From Trileptium ribeirensis (Eukaryota; Nematoda; Enoplea; Enoplida; Thoracostomopsidae), in contig JASANE010026598.1 of assembly GCA_030248225.1 (NCBI GenBank), forward strand, positions 1 to 64,000: 64,000 nt of DNA. Reading direction: 5' to 3'. The notes below the pieces were generated by a model. The model was not told the origin of the DNA. It did not search any database and saw only the letters and a program-made list of their open reading frames with translations. This document shows, piece by piece, positions 36,326-46,154 of the stretch. Position 1 is the first letter of the stretch; every line of letters begins with the position of its first letter. A program made the translations under genes and the position numbers.

Positions 36326-36616
36326 ATGAGTTTTGCACTTACGGACCACGACCCTACCAAGAATACTCATGTGTTTCAGAAAAAAATATTTTTGTTAGTT
36401 ATGTTTGAAGAAAACTCGGTTAGCGATAGCGAATGGGCAGTGTTCTCGCCGGATGTTTTCGAAGAGCTTCGAGAAATCAATCTGGTGTATAAGCTTGTCA
36501 CGTCAAGTTCACGCGATATACACATGAAGTTGAATGCGCTGGCGAATCATCTTGCTGATCCAGTAACGCTTTTTGGAGGAGTGGATGCGTTATTCGGCGA
36601 AGTGTTAGAAGTATGA
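36326..36616 (+). CDS. Small hypothetical ORF, acidic and helical
   Basis: A 96-codon ORF. A likelier start is the second ATG at 36401, which gives 71 residues beginning MFEENSVSDSEWAVFSP. From there the sequence looks protein-like: acidic, with amphipathic segments (EELREINLVYKLV, MKLNALANHL) and a balanced composition. I recognise no family. AATAAA lies at 36670-36675, 54 bases after the stop, fitting a 3' end. TTTCAG and TTAG just before 36401 could be splice acceptors, so this may be a last exon rather than a whole gene. The evidence is composition and the poly(A) signal only. Confidence 0.35.
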   Translation: MSFALTDHDPTKNTHVFQKKIFLLVMFEENSVSDSEWAVFSPDVFEELREINLVYKLVTSSSRDIHMKLNALANHLADPVTLFGGVDALFGEVLEV

Positions 36617-37866
36617 TATTTTTTGCACTTTTGCATTTATTTAGGTATTGGATTGTGTTTGTGTGTTTGAAATAAAGCGAAGGACGCGAGTGGGGTAAGA
36701 AAGTTTTTGTCTGGTGGCTTTGACAGTCATAATTTGTCACCGGCTAGGTTTTCGATGTGTTGTTTTGTCAGGAACGGCACGTAGCAGTTGATTCCGTTTT
36801 GTCGAACGTTAAGTTATACCATTTGGACTAAAAATTCTACTAACTGACTCAGATTGAACTGTAGTTACTTTGAACACTTTTTGGCATAAAGTCAGTCTTA
36901 TCTATGTTGAACAAAAATTTTAGTGAAATCCATCTATCCTAAGAGAAGCTATTAGTGGCAGAGATGGGAAAGAAAAAAATTTTCACCATTATAGCGTCAG
37001 TGAAAAGTCCACTTGCTTATAGCTGTAGTATGAACACGCTTGGTTTATGAGAAATGAGTCAATGCGTATTTCGATGTTCGTCTTAGTTCTGGTCCATCGA
37101 TGCTACCAAAATTATACCTGGGATCATGCCTGGGGGTCCCCCAGTTCGGAACTGGGAGAACCAGAAATACCTGGGGCGATTACACCAATTTATATGAGGT
37201 CTTCTTCCATTTGAATGGTGGATTATATTAGTACTGTAACCAGAAAGAAAACTTCAAAAACGACGAATTTTGCAACTGATTGTAATTATAGTTACTTAAA
37301 AGGAAAAATTTTAGCGAATTTTAGCCCTGTGGGGAAAATTTACTAGCCAAAATTGGAGCAATTTCGCATATTTTTAGCACATCAGACAAAATTTTGGTTA
37401 TTTTCTGTGGGGTGGCAAATAATTTGGGTATCTGGGAGCATGAACTTTAAAAAGATCAAAATTTACATAAGAGCATGAACTTATGAGCCCGGGACAGGTC
37501 GAAACTCCTGGTGGCCCTTCCACCACTTTTAGAGAACGCAGTTAGGTGTGTAAAGGCACCACACAGCGTAAACTTAACTGCGCCCATAGATTCAATAGGT
37601 CAAATTACCCTATACAACTGATAACTCGTAAAAACGAGTGGAAATGGATTGAGTGTTGCTAATCTGGAGTAATTGACCCGTTAGTCGTTCCAAATTCAGG
37701 TCCTTAAGCTAGCATAAAGTCCCATGATAGTAATTATACAATGGCAATACTTCAGTGGCAACGCTACGATCATTTTAGTCATTTACATGACAAGCGAAAA
37801 ACTCTATATATATTTCTTCTTCCAATGACAAAAACAAATCACAAATTTTAAGCAAATTTATAATTG
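36617..37866. other. No gene; holds second member of a dispersed repeat
   Basis: Positions 37290-37530 match 23697-23935 in block order. Near 37120-37185 there is a GGGGGTCCCCC palindrome beside AGTTCGGAACTGGG. The rest shows nothing I can name. Confidence 0.5.
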
Positions 37867-40050
37867 AAACGGAGTGAGCGAAGCGAGCGGAGTCTACTAA
37901 AGTCGCTAGAGGAAAATCATGAAATTTCTTTTTTTGTGGGTCGCTGTCATTCATAACTCATTTTCGGATGGACATATTTGTATAATTTTTTTGTTAGATA
38001 GCAAAAGCGATGTGCCCTTTACTTGAACGCTAACAGTTGCGACTCCATCTTCCTGGTCAAAATGATAATAAACAGGTTTTTAAGAATTCTTTCCGATATC
38101 TGGCATACGGGTACCAATCTTTCTCAGCCTATATCTGGCGTCACAGTAGTCTCATCGAAAAATGGAGACAACGAATGCAGAATCAGATCATCGAGATCGA
38201 TGTGGACCCGATTATGAATTATCGACTCTTTGCCAGAAATATCGATTCTTTAGATTTCGCAATGTTATTGCTTGTTTTTACTTTAAAATGAAAATCAAGG
38301 ACGATTTTGCTATCATTAGTCCAGCTTGGCTGTATCATAGTTTTTCACGGTGCTCCAAGCGTTTTACGGATGACGAACGCTATGTCCAAAATGTCTGTTT
38401 TCATTTGTCTGATTTATGTATTGCGTGGAGGGCATAATAAAAAGTTTTATATATAGTTATTTCTGATGGCTGTAATCATGATTTAGTTGTCTTGAATCCA
38501 GCGTGCACATATCAAGCCTTTTTATGGGTTTTTAATGAGTTTAATGTCATTGAACCCAGTTTCCAGAATATAGTCTGTCTTCAGATATTTAGTTACATCT
38601 TGCGTACAGTGATGGGTTTAGGATCGACGATGTTTTACAATGACTTTCAATGGATTCAGGGTTCAAGAGGTTTTAGGGTGATATATACATCAAATACAGC
38701 CTTTTCAGTTATTAAACAAAATAACTAAAAAGAAACCATGCTCGCTCCGTTTACCCTGGCTTGCCAGTTTGAAAATGATTTTTGCGTGATATGTTCCTAA
38801 GGTTAGCCTTATTTGATTTGTACCACGCAATTACCACAGCTTTTTTCGTATTTAACAAACGCCTAAACCCAGAAACACATTATATTGTCGTACGACATTC
38901 ATATTGGAAAAATGGATGGTGCCCCTCGTTTGTCGCTGCTAAGCCTCTATCTGGAGATACTGGTCGTGAAAGATAAATGCCGAATGACCAAATTTCAAAA
39001 AATGTTACAATTGATTTCTTTTAAGTCCGAAGTCCGTTACTGAAATTGCGTTTACTTGAGTTTTAATGATTTTTAGCACTGCAGGGAAAAATTTGAGTAT
39101 ATATACCTGAGGGATGTCGCTCTGCTTTTTGGAGAAGCAGTGCAGGTTACGGCGCAGTTTATGATAGCAGCTAATGTAAACTTTAATACAGAACTAAACA
39201 AATACAAAGTTCTTTTCGGCGAAGTGATTTTCTTGTTTGCAATAGGTGACAAAATTGACCCCATCTTTCGGGTCAAAATTGCAAAAACAGATTTAAGGGT
39301 TGTGTGTCAAATCTGGCCAAACGAGTTTCAGATATCGCAACTCATCTCGCGACAGAGGCTTGGCGTTGAAAAACAGAGACCACCATTCAGAATCAGATCA
39401 TCGAGATCCTAAAATTTGATTAAGACCACTAATAAGGTACCACTATGGGCCCGAATACTGTTCGGAAACTCTTTGCATTAAATACTGATTTTTCAAATTT
39501 CGACATGTTGCGTGTTTTTACCTTAGCATGAGTGTCTATTAAGTTATCAAGCACGCTGGATACGTTGGTTGTGCTATCTAGAGTCCAATCTGACTTTTCT
39601 TTTCTTGTGCATTTAATAGTTTTATGGCAACGAAACCGATTTTCAAATTGCAGTATGTTTTCGTTTGTTTTGCTATGTCTTGCGTGTAGGCCATCAAGAA
39701 TTGTGTTATAGGTTATTTCGGTAGGCTGAAAACAGTGATTTGTTTAACTAGAGTACAGCACGAGTATTCAATGCCTTTTCAAAGCTTTTTAATGGGTTCA
39801 GAGCCAATGAATCAGATTTTCTGAATAATATTTGTCTTCAGTAATTTGGTTATGTATTGCGTACACTGCATCAAGGATGGTTTATAGGGTTTTTCGACAC
39901 GCCGGATTTGGTTATGCGGAAAACAACACGAATACTTTATACGTTTTTAGTTGTTGTTTCCGATGGGTTTGGGATCGACGAGGGTTTTCAATACTGTTCT
40001 AGTGTGATATATATTCATCAAACACAGTTTGTTACAGGTGATTACGAAAA
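37867..40050. repeat. Repeat cluster 3' of element copy B, tandem unit about 1.2-1.3 kb
   Basis: It opens with CGGAGTGAGCGAAGCGAGCG. Two diverged tandem units are visible. AGAATCAGATCATCGAGATC occurs at about 38176 and 39392. A block reading CTTGCGT, GGATCGACGA, GTGATATAT and CATCAAA occurs at about 38598-38700 and again, diverged, near 39850-40030. Positions 38569-39470 recur almost unchanged at 49121-50022. The cluster could include terminal-repeat sequence of the retroelement, but the ends are not TG...CA. No genuine ORF seen. Confidence 0.65.
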
Positions 40051-40249
40051 ATGACAACATTATTGAAACTACACTCCCTCCACTTCACCCTCGCATGCGG
40101 GATAATTGCTGTTGTATTATTGCCTTTCACATAACAGTCGCTTATATAGAAGTCTGAGTTATATTCGCAGACGTTCTAGGCGGGTATGGAAGATGTTTTG
40201 ATTTTTCAGATTGCTTAAAATTTATGTATTTAACTTCAGCGGGAATGCA

Positions 40250-41161
40250 TTATGGCGTGCAGTAGTAGCTAGCAGAGTCTGTTAGCAGATGATCAAAGGT
40301 ACACAGGTAATGTCTCAATCGCCGTACAACATGGCGAGGGGAGTCTAACGGGTGTTTTTCCCAGGGTTTCTTCCGCCAGGCAGGTAAATATCCGCCTACT
40401 ATGACAATAGCTTGCGTTTGGGGGGTTGCCAAACAAACAGCCATTCGGATAAGAAATTCCATTGTTGCTCTTGGCCAACTATGGACGAAATAATCAGGTC
40501 TTTCGTTGAGTTTTAACAACGAGGCGCCGGTAGCATCGCCGAGGATCATAGTTGTGGGCCATGAGACGATTCCGTTTTTGTGGAAGGTGCGAATTTCTTG
40601 TAGTAATCGTCCCATCACATTGTGACAATTTCTTTGGCGACGGCCCATTTTAAAATCACGAGGTCCAACACCTATGCCCCAGAAGCTATCGGAAGGATTA
40701 GCTTCCAGAAGCTGGGCTTCTCCTGTAGATAACAGTATATGTTTCAATACAGGCGAGTCGAATTTGTGCAATAATACGGTTCTTATTAGATGAGGCAGGA
40801 CGGGGCGAAGAAGCTGAGTATTTACCTGGTCCAAAAATTGTTGTTTATTTCGACGGGCAATGGATTTGACGTCTCGAGCTCCCAATCGAAAATCCTTGAT
40901 ATCTTGTCGGGCTTGATCCTCGTTAAAAAGATAGGTAACCAGTAATTGATATCCTTGTTTGGTGGAGTTATATTCGATGGGGTAATGTTGAATCGTTTGA
41001 TCGAGGGCGGCCATGTTCGACAACATGGGCCAACGGGTGCCTTTAGAAAGAAAGATTTCGATCGGCTTCGAATAGTCGATGAAATAATACGGTACAGTAG
41101 CGGGATTTTCATGCAACTTGTTGACATCAGCACATCGCTTCGGTCCTTTGAGATAATTCAT
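40250..41161 (-). CDS. NADAR (YbiA/DUF1768)-domain protein encoded by the env-bearing retroelement
   Basis: Intact 303-codon ORF. The codon before the ATG is an in-frame TAG (41162-41164), so this ATG is the first possible start in its frame. Residues about 25-192 match NADAR: MLSNM (46-50, family FLSNF), YNSTKQGYQLL (64-74, family YxSxExAYQ), LLSTGEAQLLEANPSDSFWGIG (143-164, family LLATGDxxLvEAsPxDxxWGIG) and HNVMGRLLQEIR (180-191, family NxLGxlLMEVR). NADAR enzymes hydrolyse N-glycosidic bonds of riboflavin intermediates or remove ADP-ribose from guanine. The usual Glu of the SxE motif is Lys68 here, so activity may be altered. Residues about 203-300 resemble a degenerate SGNH/GDSL fold: ILGDA where GDS is usual, and IVIVGGYLP in the GxND position. 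It is the last ORF of the element, 20 bases after the preceding ORF. Confidence 0.88.
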   Translation of the reverse strand: MNYLKGPKRCADVNKLHENPATVPYYFIDYSKPIEIFLSKGTRWPMLSNMAALDQTIQHYPIEYNSTKQGYQLLVTYLFNEDQARQDIKDFRLGARDVKSIARRNKQQFLDQVNTQLLRPVLPHLIRTVLLHKFDSPVLKHILLSTGEAQLLEANPSDSFWGIGVGPRDFKMGRRQRNCHNVMGRLLQEIRTFHKNGIVSWPTTMILGDATGASLLKLNERPDYFVHSWPRATMEFLIRMAVCLATPQTQAIVIVGGYLPAWRKKPWEKHPLDSPRHVVRRLRHYLCTFDHLLTDSASYYCTP

Positions 41162-41183
41162 CTAGAATTTAAATACTTCGTCG

Positions 41184-41744
41184 TTACTGACGGGTCTTCA
41201 GGGCGAATTTTGGGTCGGAGCTCGAGGTTTGTAACGGAATTGGCGTTATTTGTGCGCTGTCAGGACGGCTACTGTCGTCCTCGACGGGGCGGTGGTCGCG
41301 GTGTCTGAACGGTTTGAAGTCCAAAGTCTTCATGGCGTAGTGGTCTACGTCCCCATGGGTAATTCGGGATTCTCTCGGGGTGGTATCGAATGATATGTTC
41401 GACACCCGGTTGATCCATAAAGTCCAAATAGGGTGAATGCATTGTTGGGCTACTTGCTTGTCTTCTGGAAGGATCGACTCGTGTCGGTGGTCGGACGGAG
41501 AAAGTTCCCTTCGACCGGCACGGTGTTGGGTTGTCCTACGGAAGGCTTCAGCGGTCGGAATTGTATCGGGTGGTTGCCAACGGCGTTCATGGGTTTGCCT
41601 ATGCTGCATTTCACGGCGGTTGGTTGGTATATCCTGTCTTCGGACGGGTTCACTTTTTCTTGTTACAGGTTTTGGGCATTTCTGACTGATGTTATCTTTC
41701 TGCGACATAATCGGTTTACATAAACTATAAGCTTTAGTTCCCAT
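41184..41744 (-). CDS. Basic low-complexity ORF between the pol tail and the NADAR ORF
   Basis: 186 codons, rich in Arg, Gln, His, Pro and Ser, with no recognised domain. It may be a nucleic-acid-binding or linker segment. It lies between the integrase-tail ORF (ends 41880) and the NADAR ORF (starts 41161), each in a different frame. It could be a separate reading or part of one longer polyprotein broken by frameshifts. The ATG at 41744 is only the first in frame; true initiation is unknown. Confidence 0.4.
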   Translation of the reverse strand: MGTKAYSLCKPIMSQKDNISQKCPKPVTRKSEPVRRQDIPTNRREMQHRQTHERRWQPPDTIPTAEAFRRTTQHRAGRRELSPSDHRHESILPEDKQVAQQCIHPIWTLWINRVSNISFDTTPRESRITHGDVDHYAMKTLDFKPFRHRDHRPVEDDSSRPDSAQITPIPLQTSSSDPKFALKTRQ

Positions 41745-41879
41745 TTTTGGTATAATTGACGATCCAGCTCTGGTCCAAGTAACATTAGTTGCGGTTTGCG
41801 TATGCCTAAGGGCGGCAGTACTGGCGATTACTTGCTTAAAATTATTAATAGTGCGCGGTTTTGCGTGTACACTACGCTG

Positions 41880-44003
41880 CTATGCAGGTTCTTGCGTGCG
41901 CGTATGGCTGCGTTGCGGCGAAGCGGTTGGGGTAGGTTCATCACCACTGAGTACTCGTGCTATTCCTTGTCTGATTCTACTTAACTCGGTTTCTGATTCT
42001 TCTGATGCACTTTCAATTACTACTGTTTGCTTTCGAGGTCGGCCTCGACGAGACCTAGTAATTGTCTCCTCCAGAAGTGGTTGTACTTGTTCATATAATG
42101 AGTGAGCTGTTCCTGTTATTGGTGTTGTGCTTCCTGCGAAGTGTTCCAATAACTCGGTTGCAGCTTGGGAACTGCTCTCGGTTCCTTTTAGTGTTCTACG
42201 TCTCCGTTCCTCTTCCTCAGCTAAGAAGTCTCGTACGACTTCTTCAGCTATCTTTCTTCTAGTATGTCTTCCCATGAATGCTGTTTCTGGTATGTAAGGG
42301 TCTCTTGTGTGTACTGTTACTGATTGTCTGGGTGGTTTAGGAGGTGGTTCGACTTTGGTGTTTCGACATCGCAGATGGTAAGGTCCAACGTGATCATCCT
42401 GAAATGGTGCGGGAAACGGTGTAGGTCTCACGGGAGATAGGTCACCCGGTGAGAGCAATCGGCTAAATGAACGGGGTTGAGTTACAGATACGTTAGGTTC
42501 ATTATCCATTGAAGCGTTACTAGAGTAATTTTGATATAAGGAATCATCAGGGGACGGTGCACGATATCGAGGAATTGGTTCGCCTTCTGGTATTCCAGGA
42601 AAAGGCTTGGGCTGTATGGGTTCTTCACGGTACTTATATTGGGGTAGCGCTGATACAGGTGTATCCTGTTCAGGGGTGGTAACAAATGCGGTATTTCCTC
42701 GCATTGTAGTAGTGGCCGTAAGTAGTGGCTCACTCGGTTCAGGTTTATCCATAATCTGATCAGGGTGTACGCCAGCGGGATAATCGGGCTTCGGTGCCCA
42801 AGTGGCAGCTAATTCTAAATCGCAGCGGTTATACGGGCTAGTAGAATATGGGTGCGTCCGGTGAGGGTATTGTTCGTCCTCAGCGGGTAACAAATACGGA
42901 GTCTTCCGGTGAGAGTATTGTTCCTCCTCAGCGGGTAACATATACGGAGTCTTCCGGTGAGAGTATTGTTCCTCCTCAGCGGGTAACATATACGGAGTCT
43001 TCCGGTGAGGGCATTGTTCCTCCTCAGCGGGCAAAGTAGCTTGGGGCGTAAGTTTCGGGTTTCCAAACTCATCGAATCCTTCGAAATTAGGTGATAATAG
43101 TTCATCGTTTCGGCCGTATTCTTTCCGCGTTATAGGTACTGTATGTTCACCATATTCAGGCAGAGGACCAGTATAGTTGTCTGGCAAATAAGATAATTGA
43201 GATGCGTTTTGAGTAATAAGTTCTTGGGAAATTCCGGGCCAATCATATTGAGGCGTCCGGTTAGGATCAACAATAGGTAATCGGTTTTGTATATTAGTAT
43301 CCATGGCGGCTAAGTGAATATCAGCTTGTGCTTGGGTTAAATGCGCTGCGGGCTCAGCGTCATCCGCAGGTTCGGTTTCATCCGCTTGTTCGCGGGAATA
43401 TTCAGGAGCAAATGATTGTCGCATTTCAGCGATTGATTCAGGGTCCGCGGGTTGGACTTCGCGGATAAACAGACGATCGGCGTTGATCGTTTCAGTGGGA
43501 TATTCCAATGGGGTTTGTAATTGTTCATCAGGCACGTCCTGTAAAGGATCTTCCATGCCTGGAAAAGTACGAAGGGGGCGAGAACATGGCTTAGTACGAT
43601 TAAAATGCACAAGATGCCTTTTCGCATGACTTTGCGCTGTAAGGCGTATTTGGAGACATGGCGGTATGACCCTTAATATTTGGTACGGTGCACACCATCT
43701 TTGTTCAAGTTTACACGTCAAACCAGCGGTTGTGTGGTATCGATACACCCACACTTCATCTCCAACTTTATATAGAGGAATTTTGGTTTTCCGGTTATAA
43801 TACTGCTTACGGTGTTCACGGGCGGCTTGCATTGAACGGTATGCATTTTCTCTAATAGTGGCAAGCCACCTTTGGACATTAGTACGATAAGCTTCAGCTC
43901 CGGGGTACTTTTCCCAGTCAGCTGGCGAGGAGATATCTCCTGATACTCTGGGATAATATCCGTACATCAACAGAAACGGGGGATATCGGGTAGTTGTATG
44001 CAT
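41880..44003 (-). CDS. Integrase C-terminal part with a long proline-rich extension, copy B
   Basis: 707 open codons. The first 150 residues are the end of a Ty3/Gypsy integrase: PPFLLMYGYYPR follows the catalytic core, and KVGDEVWVYRY with KLEQRWCAPYQIL is a GPY/F-type C-terminal module. About 550 residues follow that the family normally lacks. They are Pro/Glu/Thr-rich, with four 16-residue tandem repeats (42855-43030), an acidic helical stretch, and an AT-hook-like RRGRPRK near 42030-42050. The AT-hook suggests DNA binding, perhaps chromatin targeting; this is inference. The integrase core lies just upstream, behind a stop and frame changes near 44010-44120. The extension may be a separate protein fused by reading frame. 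Confidence 0.75.
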   Translation of the reverse strand: MHTTTRYPPFLLMYGYYPRVSGDISSPADWEKYPGAEAYRTNVQRWLATIRENAYRSMQAAREHRKQYYNRKTKIPLYKVGDEVWVYRYHTTAGLTCKLEQRWCAPYQILRVIPPCLQIRLTAQSHAKRHLVHFNRTKPCSRPLRTFPGMEDPLQDVPDEQLQTPLEYPTETINADRLFIREVQPADPESIAEMRQSFAPEYSREQADETEPADDAEPAAHLTQAQADIHLAAMDTNIQNRLPIVDPNRTPQYDWPGISQELITQNASQLSYLPDNYTGPLPEYGEHTVPITRKEYGRNDELLSPNFEGFDEFGNPKLTPQATLPAEEEQCPHRKTPYMLPAEEEQYSHRKTPYMLPAEEEQYSHRKTPYLLPAEDEQYPHRTHPYSTSPYNRCDLELAATWAPKPDYPAGVHPDQIMDKPEPSEPLLTATTTMRGNTAFVTTPEQDTPVSALPQYKYREEPIQPKPFPGIPEGEPIPRYRAPSPDDSLYQNYSSNASMDNEPNVSVTQPRSFSRLLSPGDLSPVRPTPFPAPFQDDHVGPYHLRCRNTKVEPPPKPPRQSVTVHTRDPYIPETAFMGRHTRRKIAEEVVRDFLAEEEERRRRTLKGTESSSQAATELLEHFAGSTTPITGTAHSLYEQVQPLLEETITRSRRGRPRKQTVVIESASEESETELSRIRQGIARVLSGDEPTPTASPQRSHTRTQEPA
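42855..43030 (-). repeat. 48-bp coding tandem repeat, four copies
   Basis: The unit encodes HRKTPYMLPAEEEQYS (16 residues) with small changes. Copies are in frame inside the integrase extension, and the first and last are the most diverged. The even 48-bp period preserves the reading frame. Confidence 0.9.
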
Positions 44004-44112
44004 AGTTATAAGACATTATACAATACGGTAACAGTTCATCCCAGGTTGTATGGTCATCAGACGGTAGGGCTGCTCTTAACAGGAAAAGTAAGCTGCGATT
44101 AAATCTTTCTAT

Positions 44113-44993
44113 TTAGCCATTGGCTTTTGGGTTATAACTTAGCGTTTCACGCTTGAAGGTACGTAGTTCAGCACATAGGGCTTGCATGAGGTCGGAAACG
44201 AAATATCGACCTTGGTCGGATACTAATTCAGCAGGTGCGCCATGTCGGCATACAACTTCTTTGATAAATACTTGGGCTACAGTGCGAGTTGTTTGATTAG
44301 GGATGGCGACGGCAATAACAAACTTGGTAAATTGATCAATAAATGCAAGTACGGTATTCAACTCGAATATTAAGGATGTCAACGTACATCCGATGCATAG
44401 GGGCGCTGGCTTGAGGTAGGTCGCCTAGGGCAGCTCGGACATTCTGAGGTAAGTTGCGAGACTTTTGGCAGGTTTTGCATCTCTTCACATAATCTTCAAC
44501 ATGTTTACTCATGTTTTCCAATAATAAAATTGCTTAAGTTTACTCATAAGTCTATCACGGCCTGGATGGCCTCCAAACAGGGTATCGTGCTCATGCTTCA
44601 GGATATGGGGGATAATTCGCGAGGGACGCAAAGTTTAGGACGATGATCATTTGGTAAGATTGGGTGTAGGTATAGGATTTGTGTTGTAGGGCAGATGCGA
44701 TAATGATGTGAGTCTAATTTTAGTGTGACAGCATTTTTAGGTTCCTCAGGAAGAGTTCCTTTCTGTAAATATGTTCGAATAGGACCAAACTTGTCGTCTT
44801 GTTGTTGTAATCGAGGAATGATCGTTATTAAGTTCTTATCTGGCTCTTGGCTAAAGTGTGGGAGGTATACTGCTTCTCCAGTGTCTTTTACTTGTTCAGG
44901 TCTTAACAGAACCATAGGGCTTTCACAGGCATATCCTACTTTAATTAAAGCGTCGAAAGGTTCTCTCTCAGGTGTTGCTTGGGGTTGGCTCAC
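44113..44993 (-). pseudogene. Integrase zinc-binding and catalytic core, copy B (broken)
   Basis: The zinc region shows HPILPND ... LCVPREL at the end of the 44598-44993 reading. The His pair and then CKTCQKSR (CxxC) lie around 44460-44620 in a shifted frame. The core continues with the MYVDIL segment (first Asp) at about 44385, FIDQFTKFVIAVAIPNQ, and VSDQGRYFVSDLMQAL holding the second Asp. A TAA interrupts the reading just after NPKANG, before the segment carrying the third acidic residue. Frame changes occur near 44340-44380 and 44525-44600. The order HHCC then DDE is as in Ty3/Gypsy; as it stands it cannot yield an integrase. Confidence 0.85.
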
Positions 44994-46075
44994 TGGGGAA
45001 TCCTGTTGAGGTGGATCGGGTGCACTTGAGGGACCAGGGTTTTGTTCACTAGCACATAGTCTTGAGGATTACTAACGGTTTCGGGTTCACCATATGTGTC
45101 TAATATATTCTTACGTAATCCTTCCGTGAGTTTAGGTACTTCTGCATTAGGCATCATCTGTTGCAAATTCTTAAGCGTCTGCTTGACGAACTTATCGTTC
45201 GCTGCTCTCTGTTCAGGGGTTTCATCCTGTCTTTTACGTTTCGAACCATTTTTACGTGACAACATTGCCACTCTTTTACGGTATTCCTCTTCTTCGTCCT
45301 GTTCTTCCTCCTTATCTGAGGATAATGAGATTTCTATATCGTGTTGTGGGTCTCGCGAGGGACCATCAGCGTTTGCATTGGCCTTTCCAGGCCGGTAGGT
45401 AATATCCAAACCACCAAATTCCATTAATAACTCATTTCTCGATTGGGCCAAACGCGAGTTTCGCGGAGGCCGAGCAAAAAGAGCCTTAAGCGGCTTAAGG
45501 TCAGTTTCTACTTGGAATTCATGTCCTAATAAGTAATGTCTAAAATGTAATGCGGCCCAACGTATGGCCAGGGCTTCGGTTTCAATAGCGGGATATCTAC
45601 GTTGATAATAGACTAAGGATTTACTAGCATAAGCGATAGGTTGTACTCCTTTATCGGTTTTCTGGGATAAGACAGCCCCTAAGGCGTAACCAGAGGCATC
45701 TGTCTGTAAATCAGGGTAAATTAACCGGGATTCTTCTACTAGGGCTTTTCGTAACTTGTTAAAAGCTTCTTCACACTGAGATGTCCATTTGAATTCGGCA
45801 TCTTTTCGGCGAAGACCGTTCAGGGGTCCGCAAATATCTGAGTAATGAGGTATAAATTTGTGGTAATATTCAACGAGACCTAGGAAACTTTGGAGTTGTT
45901 TCAGAGTTTCGGGACGTTTATAGTTATCTATAGCCACAGTTTTTTCGGGGTCAGGTCTTACTCCATCAGAACTTATAATGTGACCTAGATATTTAAGTTG
46001 CTTCTGTCCAAATTGACATTTTGATGGTTTTAACTTAAGATTGGCTTTTCGAAATCGGCCCAATACAGTGACCAA
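44990..46075 (-). pseudogene. RT C-terminal part and RNase H, copy B
   Basis: 361 open codons. It begins inside RT after the catalytic box: KLKPSKCQFGQKQLKYLGH, then SFLGLVEYYHKFIP, the RT thumb and connection of Ty3/Gypsy elements. RNase H follows with QTDASGYALGAVLSQ, IAYASKSL, YPAIETEALAI and HYLLGHEFQVETDLKPL, then RPGKANANADGPSR, the usual end block. Asp, Glu and Asp of the active site are present. The last 100 residues are a Glu/Lys-rich linker. Upstream of 46075 an in-frame TGA near 46153 and a frame change in a homopolymer near 46105 separate it from the RT N-terminus; the catalytic YIDD lies between these breaks. Confidence 0.88.
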
Positions 46076-46154
46076 GTCTACTAAGTGTCTATCAAAGCTA
46101 GGGGAAAAAAATCAAGATATCGTCGATGTATATCAAACATCGTTCCCATTCTAG

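Noticed and set aside
42848..43039. Plus-strand 63-codon repetitive ORF
   Set aside because: It is the opposite-strand shadow of the 48-bp coding repeats in the integrase extension.
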